DNA from: an uncultured Pelagibacteraceae bacterium
GTDB lineage: Bacteria > Pseudomonadota > Alphaproteobacteria > Pelagibacterales > Pelagibacteraceae
DNA length: 39,527 nt
NCBI GenBank assembly: GCA_902553555.1
Contig: CACDLE010000007.1
Coordinates: forward strand, 1-39,527
Reading direction: 5' to 3'
Shown: positions 1-8,732 of the stretch, in pieces
Layout: every line of letters starts with the position of its first letter
How positions within the stretch are numbered: the stretch's first letter is position 1
The notes under the pieces: model-generated
Told to the model about the DNA's origin: nothing
Database searches by the model: none
The model's input: the letters and a program-made list of their open reading frames with translations, nothing else
Position numbers and translations under genes: made by a program

Positions 1-491
1 AATGCTTTAAATTTTAATTGATTTTGTGCTGAGGGTTTATTTTTATTTCCAAAAACATTAATTGAAATAACTCTTGATTCTTTTTTTGATAAATATTTTT
101 TAAATTCATAAGATTTAAGTTTAAGTCCATGAAGAAAATGACCTAAAAAATTACTCTGTTTTCCAATTATGCTATCAGAAAAAACAAAGTATTCAGAATT
201 CTTTCCATAATTTATACGTCCATAAAATTCGGCACCCAAATTTTCAATATCAGATGACTTTAAATTATTTTTTATGGAAACTAATACAATTTTTTTTTTT
301 GAATTTACTTCAAAAACAAATAAATTTTTTTTTAAATCACTCGTTTTTAATAAATCTTGTATGTAAGAATACTCAGACTTAGAAAGATATTTTTCAAGAT
401 TAGTAATATTAAATTTCTCATTAGAAAATAGGACAATATTATCCGACGTCTTATTGTATGTTTTGCTTGAATAGTTTATTTTAATAGACAT
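1..491 (-). CDS. pepA: Leucyl aminopeptidase, N-terminal part (cut by window edge)
   Basis: This reading frame runs from an ATG at 489-491 to the left edge without a stop, giving about 163 residues of the N-terminal, non-catalytic domain of an M17 leucyl aminopeptidase. The metal-binding catalytic domain lies outside the window. The best family match is around residues 124-143, where GHFLHGLKLKSYEFKKY corresponds to the linker of PepA proteins (usually G.AL..Y.F..YK). M17 peptidases are cytoplasmic hexamers that remove N-terminal residues from peptides. The gene is divergent from the lptF operon, an arrangement also common in other Alphaproteobacteria. An 11-nt T run on the plus strand (290-300) lies inside the gene. 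Identity rests on the N-terminal domain and synteny. Confidence 0.82.
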   Translation of the reverse strand, partial: MSIKINYSSKTYNKTSDNIVLFSNEKFNITNLEKYLSKSEYSYIQDLLKTSDLKKNLFVFEVNSKKKIVLVSIKNNLKSSDIENLGAEFYGRINYGKNSEYFVFSDSIIGKQSNFLGHFLHGLKLKSYEFKKYLSKKESRVISINVFGNKNKPSAQNQLKFKA

Positions 492-518
492 AAATTTTAA
501 ATAAATTGAGTTAAGTGG

Positions 519-547
519 TATATATGTACGAATATATCATATTTCAA
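519..547 (-). promoter_or_regulatory. Candidate sigma-70 promoter for pepA
   Basis: On the minus strand a TTGAAA (-35, 542-547) is followed after 17 bases by TATATA (-10, 519-524), ending about 27 bases before the pepA ATG. Spacing is optimal and both boxes are near consensus, but chance matches are common in DNA this AT-rich. Confidence 0.42.
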
Positions 548-622
548 TGGAATATTAATCATTCTGTACTATCATAGGTTGAGTTTTAACTAAAGTTGCA
601 CTATTTTATACAACAAATTCTC

Positions 623-1768
623 ATGGTTAAAAACAAAATTTATAAATATATAATTTTAGAACAGATAAAATCATTTTTTCTAATATTATTTTCGCTTTCG
701 TTAATAGCGTGGACAGTAAGATCAGTTAATTTCTTAGATTTGATAGTTGAAAGTGGTTATTCAACAAAGACTTATTTTACATATTCAATGTTAAATTTAA
801 CGAATATTGTAACTAAATTTATCCCATTAAGTTTTCTAATTTCATTACTACTTACCATAATTAAATTAGAAAGACAGAATGAACTAATTGTTTTATGGAC
901 TTCAGGAATTGGCAAAATGAAAATAGCTAATCTTTTTTTCAGATTTTCGTTGGTTGTTGTAATAATCTATTTAGTTTTTTCGACAATCGTAACTCCAAGC
1001 TCACTTAATTTATCTAGAAATTTAATTAAGCAATCAGAACTTGACTCACTATCGGGATTAATCAAACCAAAAGTATTTTCTGATACATTTAAAGGATTGA
1101 CTGTGTATGTTGATGAAAAAAATAACAATATAGTTAAAAATATTTTTATTAAAGACGATGCGAATAATTTAAATAATATTTTGCCAAAAGATTCTAGCTC
1201 TCAAGATCAAACTATAATAGCTAAAAGAGGAATAATTAATGAAAACAAAATAATTTTAGAAAATGGTATTATATATTCTTACGATAAAAATGAAGAAATA
1301 AAAATAATTGAATTTAACAAAACTTTACTGAATTTGGGTAATTTAGACAATAGAGTTATTAAAGAAGCAAAAATTCAAGAAACTTCAACAAAGAAAATAA
1401 TAGGTTGTCTAATAGATTACTATAAAGGAAATCTAAAAGATGATGTTTATATTAAAAACTGCCCCAAAAATAATATAGAGATAATACTAGAAACATTCTC
1501 AAGAAGAATAGGCATGCCGTTATATATTCCGATAATATCTTTATTAATTTCGTTCATATTGGTTTACAAAAAAAATAAAAAGAATATTTTATTTAATAGA
1601 TATTTGTTTTTTTCTTTAAGTTTTGTGCTTTTGGTAATTTCTAATTTACTAGTCAGATATTCAGGCTTCTCTGATTTACATTTTATTAGTTATTTTATAA
1701 TTCCCTTAGTACTTATTCCAACAGTATATTTGTGCTTATATAGATCTCTTAAAAGGGAGTTTAAATGA
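623..1768 (+). CDS. lptF: LPS export ABC transporter permease LptF
   Basis: LptF is one of the two inner-membrane permeases of the LptB2FG transporter, which extracts lipopolysaccharide from the inner membrane and feeds it to the periplasmic bridge. The 381-residue protein has the family layout: three N-terminal membrane segments (about 15-33, 60-80, 103-124), a periplasmic beta-jellyroll region in the middle, and three C-terminal segments (about 298-315, 327-344, 357-373). I chose the ATG at 623 because LptF proteins begin a few residues before an Ile/Tyr-rich first helix (here KNKIYKYIILEQIK). A TTG at 596 would add nine atypical residues. It is the first gene of a run of six, and its stop overlaps the lptG start as ATGA. 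Confidence 0.9.
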   Translation: MVKNKIYKYIILEQIKSFFLILFSLSLIAWTVRSVNFLDLIVESGYSTKTYFTYSMLNLTNIVTKFIPLSFLISLLLTIIKLERQNELIVLWTSGIGKMKIANLFFRFSLVVVIIYLVFSTIVTPSSLNLSRNLIKQSELDSLSGLIKPKVFSDTFKGLTVYVDEKNNNIVKNIFIKDDANNLNNILPKDSSSQDQTIIAKRGIINENKIILENGIIYSYDKNEEIKIIEFNKTLLNLGNLDNRVIKEAKIQETSTKKIIGCLIDYYKGNLKDDVYIKNCPKNNIEIILETFSRRIGMPLYIPIISLLISFILVYKKNKKNILFNRYLFFSLSFVLLVISNLLVRYSGFSDLHFISYFIIPLVLIPTVYLCLYRSLKREFK

Positions 1769-2859
1769 ATAAAAAAATTAACAATTATATTATTTTCGGT
1801 TATACCAAAATTCTACTTAATGCTATCCTGCTTTTTATATGTTTGGGTGTAATTTTAAATTTATTTGAAGAAATAGAATTTTTTAAAAATACAGATGCTC
1901 ATTTAATACTACCTTTAATTTTAACTTTTTCTTACATACCTAATTTAGTTTTTATTAATCTTATGCCATTTATAATTTTTTTATCTGCTATGTATTATTT
2001 TATTTCTATAAAACAAAAAAATAATGAACTTCTTACTTTAAAAGTTTTTGGTTATTCAAATTTAAAAATAATATCAATTGTTAGTGTCGTAGCATTTTTA
2101 TTTGGTTTATCAATTTTAGTAATTATAAATCCTATTACTTCAAATATGGTAAAGTTTTACGAACAAACAAAATCAAATTACTCGAGAGATACTGATCACT
2201 TAGTTACTATTAACAGAAATGGCGTATGGATTAAAGAAACTCAACAAAATCAACTTATCTTAATAAATGCCCAAAGACTCGAAAATAATTTCTTAATAGA
2301 TGTATCACTAGATATACTGTCAGAAGATCACGTTTTATTAAAAAGAATTGAAGCAAAAAAGGCTGACGTAACTGAAAATCTTTGGAAATTAGATCAGTCA
2401 AAAGTTTATGATTTTACTAATACGGTCAAGGGCAAATTTGAATCGGTAGATACAATTGAATTCAATTCCTTTTATAATCTCGTTAAACTTAATTCTTTAT
2501 ACAAAAATTTAGACACCATTTCCTTTTTAGATATTATTATAGAATATAGAGAATTAATTGTGAGAGGGTACGAAAAATCAACTATTTCAGAGAAAATAAA
2601 CACCTTTTTAGCTCTACCGTTCTTCTTGGTTTTGATGATTTTTTTGGCTTCAATTTTTACTATTAATAATAGAAATATTAATAATATTAATTATACTTTA
2701 ATAGCGGTTCTATCTTGCGCAATTATATACTATATGAAAGACGTTTCATTTGCTCTTGGAAAATCAAATAGATTGTCACCAGAGATGTCTGTTTGGATCC
2801 CTATAATCATAATAAGTTTATTTAATTTAGTTGGTTTGCTTCAAATAAATGAAAAGTAA
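1765..2859 (+). CDS. lptG: LPS export ABC transporter permease LptG
   Basis: This is the second permease of the LptB2FG exporter. The 364 residues show three N-terminal membrane helices (about 13-32, 50-79, 101-121), a periplasmic domain of about 150 residues, and three C-terminal helices (about 280-297, 307-325, 343-360), the same architecture as LptF. The start overlaps the lptF stop by four bases (ATGA), and an AGGGAG Shine-Dalgarno at 1754-1759 sits five bases upstream, so translational coupling is likely. Its 3' end overlaps lptD by 11 bases. The ATPase LptB is not encoded here. Assignment to LptG rather than a second LptF rests on gene order. Confidence 0.9.
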   Translation: MNKKINNYIIFGYTKILLNAILLFICLGVILNLFEEIEFFKNTDAHLILPLILTFSYIPNLVFINLMPFIIFLSAMYYFISIKQKNNELLTLKVFGYSNLKIISIVSVVAFLFGLSILVIINPITSNMVKFYEQTKSNYSRDTDHLVTINRNGVWIKETQQNQLILINAQRLENNFLIDVSLDILSEDHVLLKRIEAKKADVTENLWKLDQSKVYDFTNTVKGKFESVDTIEFNSFYNLVKLNSLYKNLDTISFLDIIIEYRELIVRGYEKSTISEKINTFLALPFFLVLMIFLASIFTINNRNINNINYTLIAVLSCAIIYYMKDVSFALGKSNRLSPEMSVWIPIIIISLFNLVGLLQINEK

Positions 2860-5194
2860 TTTTATATTTATCATCTCTTTATCACTAATTTTAGTATCAA
2901 ATATTGTATTAAGCGAAGAAAATTTAAATATAGTATCTAACGAAGTAAAAATTGAAAAACAAAATTCTGAGATAGTTTTTAAAGGAAATGTTAAGGCTAG
3001 TGATAAATCTTTAAACTATTTATATACTGATGAAGCAAAATATTTCAAAGAAAAAGATTTTCTTAAAAGTGTTGGAGAAACAAAAATTATTACTTCCCAA
3101 GAATATATTTTGGAAAGTCAAAATGTTGAGTTTGATAACAAGAATAATATTATAAAATCAGACTATCCTACAACTATCATTGATCAAGACGGTAATAAAA
3201 TTTTTGTAAATATGTTTAATTATAATTCAATTAAAAATATATTATTTTCCAAAGGTGAAATTAAGATGATTGATAAAAATGCAAATACTTTTAAATTTAG
3301 TGAAATTTACATTAACGAAGTTCAAAATAAGATTATTGGCTCAGATGCTAAATTATTATTTGAAGATGATAGTTTTAAAATTGACCCAGAAAACAATCCT
3401 CGAATATATGCTAATAGCGTTTCTATTAATTCTAATGAAACATCAGTACAAAAAGGTGTTTTAACTTATTGTAAATTTAGGGAAAATGACAAATGTCCGC
3501 CATGGGAACTCCGAGCAAAAAAAATTAGGCACGATAGTACAAAAAAAACGATATTCTATGATAGTGCAACACTTAAAATATATGACTTTCCGATTTTTTA
3601 TTTTCCTAAATTATCTCATCCTGATCCAACGGTCAAAAGAAGATCTGGTTTTTTAGTGCCGTCTTTCACAGACAGTTCTAATGTGGGGTTTGGTTTGCAG
3701 ACACCATATTTTTGGAATATAGCTAAAGATAAAGACATAACTTTTTCTCCAAGATTTTATCAAAACCACAAACCTTTGTACTTAGCTGAATATAGACAAG
3801 ATTTTCTTAACTCTTTTTTAATAGTTGATGGAGGATTTACCGAAGGTTACGAAAAAATTTCAAATACAAGAACGCCAGGATCTAGATCTCATATATTTGC
3901 AAAGTTTAATACTATACTTAAAGATACTGCAGAAAGTTTTAGCGATATAACATTAAATCTACAACATTTATCTAATAGCACCTATGCTAAAATAAATAAG
4001 TTAGACACCCTACTTGTAAATAAAGATAATAATATAGTTGAAAATAGTTTTTCCTATAATTATCAAAAAGAAGATTTATTTTTTTCATCCAATTTTTCTG
4101 CTTATGAAGATTTGAATAAAACTGGTAATTCAAAATATGAGTATATGATGCCAGATATAACCTTCGAAAAAAATATTTTTATGAGTGAAGAAATTGGAGT
4201 TTTAGATTTTCAGTCGAATTTTAATGTAAGAAATTATGATGTGAATAAACAAGTTGAAATAGTTTCTAATGATTTTAAGTGGAATTCAAATAGCTGGATA
4301 AATAAGTTAGGTTTTGAGAATGAATTTTTAGGACTTATAAAAAATGTAAATTATAATGCAAAAAATGAGACGAAGTATAAAACACAAGATGAAGTAAGTG
4401 AATTATATGGAGCTTTAGGATTTAAATCTGAATTAGGTTTATTCAAATTAAATCAAGCAAAAAGAGAATTAAATATATTTAAGCCGAAAGTATTATTTAA
4501 AGTATCTCCAAATCATATGCGGGATATTTCTGATGACTCATCTAGATTAAAATATTCCAATTTATTCAAATTAAATAAAATAGATAAAATAGACGTAATA
4601 GATGCTGGCTCGAGTGTAAGCTATGGATTTGACTTTAAAAAGAATAGAATAAATAGTGAAAATACTGTTTTAGAAGAAAAATTCAAATTTAGCTTGGGAC
4701 AGGTGATTAGCGAAAATGAAAATGAAAATCTGCCTAATAAAACTTCTTTAAATCAGAGATTTTCAGATGTAGTAGGATCGTCAGCTATAAAAATTGGTGG
4801 CAATTCAACATTGAAATTTAACTTCTCTATTGATCAAAACTTGAAAGACTTAAATGAAAATGAAGTTGGCTTAAACATGATTTATCCTAAAGTAGATTTT
4901 AACTTAAGTTATTTAGAGGAAAAACAGCATATTGGAAATCAAAAATATGTTAACACTAGTGCAGGAATAAATCTTAATAATGGATTATTTAAATTTAGCA
5001 CTAAAAGGAACCTTCTTACCAACTCGGCAGAATTTTATAATTTAAGCTATGAGTACATAAATGATTGTTTAAAGGCTGGTTTAGCTTATAGACGAGAATT
5101 TTATCTTGATAGAGACGTTGAACCTGAAGATTCGTTAATGTTTAAAATTACATTTTCTCCCTTTGGACAAATCACATCACCAACCTTTGATTAA
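2849..5194 (+). CDS. lptD: LPS-assembly outer-membrane protein LptD
   Basis: LptD is the outer-membrane beta-barrel that, with LptE, inserts LPS into the outer leaflet. The 781-residue protein has a signal peptide (residues 1-22, cleavage likely after VLS), an OstA/LptA-like N-terminal domain (about 25-200), and a C-terminal barrel of alternating hydrophobic strands. The barrel entrance carries the typical segment around residues 250-275 (FYFPKLSHPDPTVKRRSGF). Only three cysteines are present, at about 208, 216 and 740, against four in the E. coli protein, so at most one of the two inter-domain disulfides known there can form. Overlaps with lptG (11 bases) and surA (one base, TAATG) indicate cotranscription. 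Confidence 0.93.
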   Translation: MKSNFIFIISLSLILVSNIVLSEENLNIVSNEVKIEKQNSEIVFKGNVKASDKSLNYLYTDEAKYFKEKDFLKSVGETKIITSQEYILESQNVEFDNKNNIIKSDYPTTIIDQDGNKIFVNMFNYNSIKNILFSKGEIKMIDKNANTFKFSEIYINEVQNKIIGSDAKLLFEDDSFKIDPENNPRIYANSVSINSNETSVQKGVLTYCKFRENDKCPPWELRAKKIRHDSTKKTIFYDSATLKIYDFPIFYFPKLSHPDPTVKRRSGFLVPSFTDSSNVGFGLQTPYFWNIAKDKDITFSPRFYQNHKPLYLAEYRQDFLNSFLIVDGGFTEGYEKISNTRTPGSRSHIFAKFNTILKDTAESFSDITLNLQHLSNSTYAKINKLDTLLVNKDNNIVENSFSYNYQKEDLFFSSNFSAYEDLNKTGNSKYEYMMPDITFEKNIFMSEEIGVLDFQSNFNVRNYDVNKQVEIVSNDFKWNSNSWINKLGFENEFLGLIKNVNYNAKNETKYKTQDEVSELYGALGFKSELGLFKLNQAKRELNIFKPKVLFKVSPNHMRDISDDSSRLKYSNLFKLNKIDKIDVIDAGSSVSYGFDFKKNRINSENTVLEEKFKFSLGQVISENENENLPNKTSLNQRFSDVVGSSAIKIGGNSTLKFNFSIDQNLKDLNENEVGLNMIYPKVDFNLSYLEEKQHIGNQKYVNTSAGINLNNGLFKFSTKRNLLTNSAEFYNLSYEYINDCLKAGLAYRREFYLDRDVEPEDSLMFKITFSPFGQITSPTFD

Positions 5195-6114
5195 TGAAAA
5201 GATTTTTTATTTTTTTAATAGTTTTTTTAATTGCTAACAACTCTTCTTTTGCAAAAATAGAAAATAAAATTATAGCAAAAATTGGAGATAAAATAATTAC
5301 AAATTTCGATATTAGAAATGAAATAAATACAATATTGGCAATTTCAAATAAAAATATAAATAACGAAGACATAAACATATTACGAAATTTAGCATTTGTA
5401 AGTTTAAAAAAACAAATGATAAGAAAAACTGAAATTGAAAAATATAAAATTAATTCGTATAATAAAAAGGATTTGGATAGCTATGTATTAAATTTGGAAA
5501 AAAATTTAAGTTTACCAAGCTCATTAAAGGATCATTTTAAAAAATATAATGCAAATTATGAATCATTCATCAGAAAATTAGTAGTTGATATTAAGTGGAA
5601 TAATCTAATTTATTCATTATATAAAAAGCAACTCGATGTTGATGAATTATTAATAAAAGCAGAGCTGCAAAAAGAAATAAGTGAAAAAAGAGAAATTATT
5701 GAATTTAATTTATCCGAGATAGTAATTGAAAAGCCTAAGGAAACTCTTATTCAAGAAATATATGCAAGTATAAATAAAGATGGATTTGAAAAAACAGCAA
5801 GTTTACGCAGCAATTCGTTATCTGCACCTAAGGGAGGAAAAATTGGTTGGGTATCGTCAAGTTCAATTTCAAACTTATATTTAAGTGAAATTCAAAAACT
5901 TAAACCAGGTCAAATTACTCCTCCAATAAACAATATTAATAATACTGTAATAATAAAATTAAATGATAAAAGAATAACAAAATCTAACAATTTAGATTTA
6001 GTAAAAATTGAAAATAATATTATAAAAAAAAAAAAGGAAGAAAAATTAAATGTTTTTTCAAATTCGCATTATTTGAATTTAGAAAAACTAACTTTTATTG
6101 AGATTAATGAATAA
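5194..6114 (+). CDS. surA: Periplasmic peptidyl-prolyl isomerase / chaperone SurA
   Basis: SurA escorts unfolded outer-membrane proteins, including LptD, through the periplasm. The 306-residue protein has a signal peptide (1-20, cleavage after SSFA), an N-terminal chaperone region starting with the typical segment IIAKIGDKIITNFDIRNEI, and a single parvulin (PPIC) domain at about 165-255 containing GGKIGWVSSSSIS and LKPGQITPPI. E. coli SurA has two parvulin domains in about 430 residues; one is common in Alphaproteobacteria. The start overlaps the lptD stop (TAATG). An 11-nt A run at 6034-6044 encodes part of a lysine stretch near the C terminus and is a potential slippage site. Confidence 0.88.
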   Translation: MKRFFIFLIVFLIANNSSFAKIENKIIAKIGDKIITNFDIRNEINTILAISNKNINNEDINILRNLAFVSLKKQMIRKTEIEKYKINSYNKKDLDSYVLNLEKNLSLPSSLKDHFKKYNANYESFIRKLVVDIKWNNLIYSLYKKQLDVDELLIKAELQKEISEKREIIEFNLSEIVIEKPKETLIQEIYASINKDGFEKTASLRSNSLSAPKGGKIGWVSSSSISNLYLSEIQKLKPGQITPPINNINNTVIIKLNDKRITKSNNLDLVKIENNIIKKKKEEKLNVFSNSHYLNLEKLTFIEINE

Positions 6115-7051
6115 ATTTGCAATTATTTTAGGTGAACCAAACAGTATAAATATTGAGATCTTGGCAAAATCTATAGCGAGAAAAAAAAATTGTTTAATAA
6201 TTGGCAACATTGATTTAATTAGAGCACAACTAAAAATATTAAAAAAAAAAATTAAGATAATTAATTATAATCATTTATATAAATTAAATAAGACTAAAAA
6301 TGAATTATTAGTATACAATGTACCTTTAAGTTTTAAAAATCCATTTAACGTAAGTGCTAAAAGTAGCAAAGTTTATATAAATAAATCCTTTATTATAGCC
6401 AACAAATTATCAATTGAAAAAAAAATCAAAGGCTTTATTAATTGTCCAATTGATAAAAAGGTTTTTTTTGGTCACAAAGCAATTGGAATTACCGAATATT
6501 TGGCCAAAAAAAATAATTGTTTTGGGTCAGAAGCTATGTTGATTTACAACCCTAAATTATCAGTAGCTCCGATTACCACACATATTCCTATAAACAATAT
6601 TAAAAGAAATATCAAAAAATCAAGCGTGAGAAAGAAAATAATTACCATTAGCACGTTTTATAAAAAATATTTTGGTAAGAAACCAAGAATTGGTGTCTTA
6701 GGATTAAATCCTCATAATAATGAGTTAAGAAAAAATTCTGAAGAAGTTAAGATAATTATTCCAACTATAAAAAAACTTAAATCAAAAATTAATGTTAAGG
6801 GTCCATTTCCAGCTGACACAATATTTTTAAAAGAAAATAGAAAAAAATTTGATGTGATAGTTGGTATGTATCATGATCAAGTTTTAGCACCATTTAAAAC
6901 CATATTTGGATTTGACGCAATAAATATAACTTTAGGTTTACCTTATATAAGAATTTCTCCCGACCATGGCATAGCTGCAGATAAAAAAAAATTAAATATA
7001 TCTAAACCAGACAGTTTAAATAAATGTATATCTTTTTTCTCAAAATTATAA
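6107..7051 (+). CDS. pdxA: 4-hydroxythreonine-4-phosphate dehydrogenase
   Basis: PdxA oxidises 4-phosphohydroxy-L-threonine to a product that PdxJ condenses with deoxyxylulose phosphate to form pyridoxine phosphate. The 314 residues contain the three metal-binding histidines of the family: H159 in TTHIPI, H203 in GLNPHNNE and H256 in YHDQ. The signatures GPFPADTIF (about 232-240) and SPDHGIA (about 284-290) are also present. The ATG at 6107 is preferred over an upstream in-frame TTG at 6098. It overlaps surA by eight bases. The usual GHTE motif reads GITE here (about 127-130), a substitution to compare with relatives. The order surA-pdxA-rsmA matches E. coli and many Alphaproteobacteria. Confidence 0.93.
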   Translation: MNKFAIILGEPNSINIEILAKSIARKKNCLIIGNIDLIRAQLKILKKKIKIINYNHLYKLNKTKNELLVYNVPLSFKNPFNVSAKSSKVYINKSFIIANKLSIEKKIKGFINCPIDKKVFFGHKAIGITEYLAKKNNCFGSEAMLIYNPKLSVAPITTHIPINNIKRNIKKSSVRKKIITISTFYKKYFGKKPRIGVLGLNPHNNELRKNSEEVKIIIPTIKKLKSKINVKGPFPADTIFLKENRKKFDVIVGMYHDQVLAPFKTIFGFDAINITLGLPYIRISPDHGIAADKKKLNISKPDSLNKCISFFSKL

Positions 7052-7057
7052 AATTTA

Positions 7058-7852
7058 ATGTTTTTTAAAAAGTCATTAGGCCAAAATTTATTAATTGATA
7101 AAAATATAATCAAAAAAATTTTATCAAGTACCGACATACGAAATAAAAATGTAGTTGAAATAGGTCCAGGAACAGGAAATTTAACTAAAGAAATTATAAA
7201 ATTAAAACCAAAAAAACTCTTGCTTATCGAAAAAGATAAAAATCTTTATAGTAAATTACAAAAAAGTTTTGCAAGTGATAAATCAATTCAAACAATTAAT
7301 TTGGATATTTTAAAATTTAATTTAAAAGATTTAGAATTTGATAGATTCACTGTTTTTGGAAATTTGCCATACAATATTTCAAGTCAAATATTAGTAAAAT
7401 TTATTAATTTCTATGACGATACATCAAATTATAAAAAAATTATTTTTATGTTCCAAAAGGAAGTTGGGCAAAAAATTATTGCTAATTTTAAAACTAAAAA
7501 TTATTCTAGATTATCAATTTTAACAAAATCAAGATTAAAAATTTTAAATTATTTTTATGTTTCGAAAAATTGTTTTTTCCCTAAACCTAAAGTAGATTCA
7601 ATTATAATTGAATTTGAACCAATAAAAAAAAAAGAAATTAAAGTGAAAAATATCAAATCACTAGAATTTGTTACACGTGTTATTTTTTCAAATAAAAGAA
7701 AAATGATTAACAAATCTTTAAAAAAATTATTCAAAAACATTGATGCTGTTGCAGTTGAATTGAAAATTAATCTCAAACTAAGGCCTCAAGAATTAGATGA
7801 ACTAACTTACTATAAAATTGCAAATCGATACGACAAAATATCAAATATATGA
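7058..7852 (+). CDS. rsmA: 16S rRNA dimethyladenosine methyltransferase
   Basis: RsmA (KsgA) dimethylates two adjacent adenines in the 3'-terminal helix of 16S rRNA late in small-subunit assembly, using S-adenosylmethionine. The 264-residue protein opens with the family signature KKSLGQNLLID, has the SAM-binding loop EIGPGTGNLT (about 34-43) and the catalytic motif NLPYNIS (102-108). The C-terminal domain includes FFPKPKVDS. It is the last gene of the lptF run, six bases after pdxA. Its 3' end overlaps the convergent gmk gene by 12 bases, so no stand-alone terminator fits between them. Confidence 0.95.
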   Translation: MFFKKSLGQNLLIDKNIIKKILSSTDIRNKNVVEIGPGTGNLTKEIIKLKPKKLLLIEKDKNLYSKLQKSFASDKSIQTINLDILKFNLKDLEFDRFTVFGNLPYNISSQILVKFINFYDDTSNYKKIIFMFQKEVGQKIIANFKTKNYSRLSILTKSRLKILNYFYVSKNCFFPKPKVDSIIIEFEPIKKKEIKVKNIKSLEFVTRVIFSNKRKMINKSLKKLFKNIDAVAVELKINLKLRPQELDELTYYKIANRYDKISNI

Positions 7853-8416
7853 CATTTTATCTTTTTTGTGATTTCTTATTATCTGCTCAATTTGGCTAAA
7901 ACATTTTTCGAGATCATTATTAATAACAATATAATCATAATCTTCCCAGTGTAATATATCGTTATCGTATTGCATTAGCCTCTTATCATTTGCAATTTTA
8001 CTGTCTTGGTTTCTCTTATTAAGTCTTTTTTTTAACTCTGTTTTATTAGGCGGTAAAATAAAAATTTTAACCAAATTTAGTTCTTTGAATTTTGATAGTT
8101 TTTTTGTCCCTTGCCAATCAATATCAAAAACAACATCGAAATTTTGATCTTGTAATTTTTTTACTAAGGCTTTTGAGGTTCCATAATAATTGTCAAAAAT
8201 TTTTGCGTATTCATAAAAGTTGCCTTCTTCAATAAGTTTTTGAAATTTGATTTTATCTACAAAGTAATAATCAACCCCATCTATCTCGTTTGATCTTGGT
8301 TTTCTTGTCGTATGAGAAATAGAAATTTTTATATTGGGATATTTTTGACTAAGTTTTTTTGTTATTGTAGTCTTTCCTGCACCTGAGGGTGAGGAGAGAA
8401 CTATGTTTACACCCAT
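7841..8416 (-). CDS. gmk: Guanylate kinase
   Basis: Gmk phosphorylates GMP to GDP with ATP. It therefore acts downstream of guaB and guaA, which lie elsewhere in the window. The 191-residue protein has the P-loop SSPSGAGKTT (about 8-17) and the GMP-binding segment with SHTTRKPRSNEIDGVDYYFV (about 34-53), and matches the usual length. It lies 16 bases downstream of acpP on the same strand and is probably cotranscribed. In many Alphaproteobacteria fabF, mltG and a YicC-family gene separate acpP from gmk; they are absent here. Confidence 0.95.
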   Translation of the reverse strand: MGVNIVLSSPSGAGKTTITKKLSQKYPNIKISISHTTRKPRSNEIDGVDYYFVDKIKFQKLIEEGNFYEYAKIFDNYYGTSKALVKKLQDQNFDVVFDIDWQGTKKLSKFKELNLVKIFILPPNKTELKKRLNKRNQDSKIANDKRLMQYDNDILHWEDYDYIVINNDLEKCFSQIEQIIRNHKKDKMSYI

Positions 8417-8432
8417 AGTTTTTCCTTAAATA

Positions 8433-8675
8433 TTATTGCGAAGATTTGCTTTCAATAAATTTAATTGCATCGCCAACCGTCAGAATTTTCTCGGCCTCGC
8501 TATCTGAAATTTCAGATCCAAATTCTTCTTCAAAGGCCATTACTAACTCAACTGTATCAAGACTATCAGCACCTAGATCATCAATGAAGCTAGCTTCATC
8601 AACAACTTTTTCTTCATCAACACCTAAATGATCTGCAACTATTTTTTTTACTTTTGAACCAATTTCTTTTGACAT
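8433..8675 (-). CDS. acpP: Acyl carrier protein
   Basis: This is the 80-residue acyl carrier protein of type II fatty acid synthesis. The phosphopantetheine attachment serine is S38 in the classic context [14 protein letters not shown], and the protein is highly acidic as expected. I place the start at the ATG at 8673-8675: it gives the standard N terminus [12 protein letters not shown] and has an AAAAGGAAA Shine-Dalgarno a few bases upstream. An upstream alternative start would add 19 residues not seen in this family. It follows fabG with a gap of 53 bases, unusually long here, and a perfect TTGACA lies in that gap. Confidence 0.97.
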   Translation of the reverse strand: MSKEIGSKVKKIVADHLGVDEEKVVDEASFIDDLGADSLDTVELVMAFEEEFGSEISDSEAEKILTVGDAIKFIESKSSQ

Positions 8676-8703
8676 GAATTTTCCTTTTAAGTTTATATTT
8701 GAC

Positions 8704-8732
8704 TTACTAAATTTAATAATTGGAATTGTCAA
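8704..8732 (-). promoter_or_regulatory. Possible acpP-proximal promoter
   Basis: On the minus strand a perfect TTGACA at 8727-8732 overlaps the fabG stop codon and is followed 17 bases later by TAGTAA (8704-8709), a poor -10. Position just ahead of acpP, whose product is needed in large amounts, makes an extra promoter plausible, but the weak -10 keeps this tentative. Confidence 0.27.

Noticed and set aside
596..622. TTG-initiated extension of lptF
   Set aside because: It adds nine residues not typical of LptF; the ATG at 623 fits the family start.
8676..8732. Longer N terminus for acyl carrier protein
   Set aside because: The extra 19 residues have no match to ACP, while the ATG at 8675 has a good Shine-Dalgarno and the standard N terminus.
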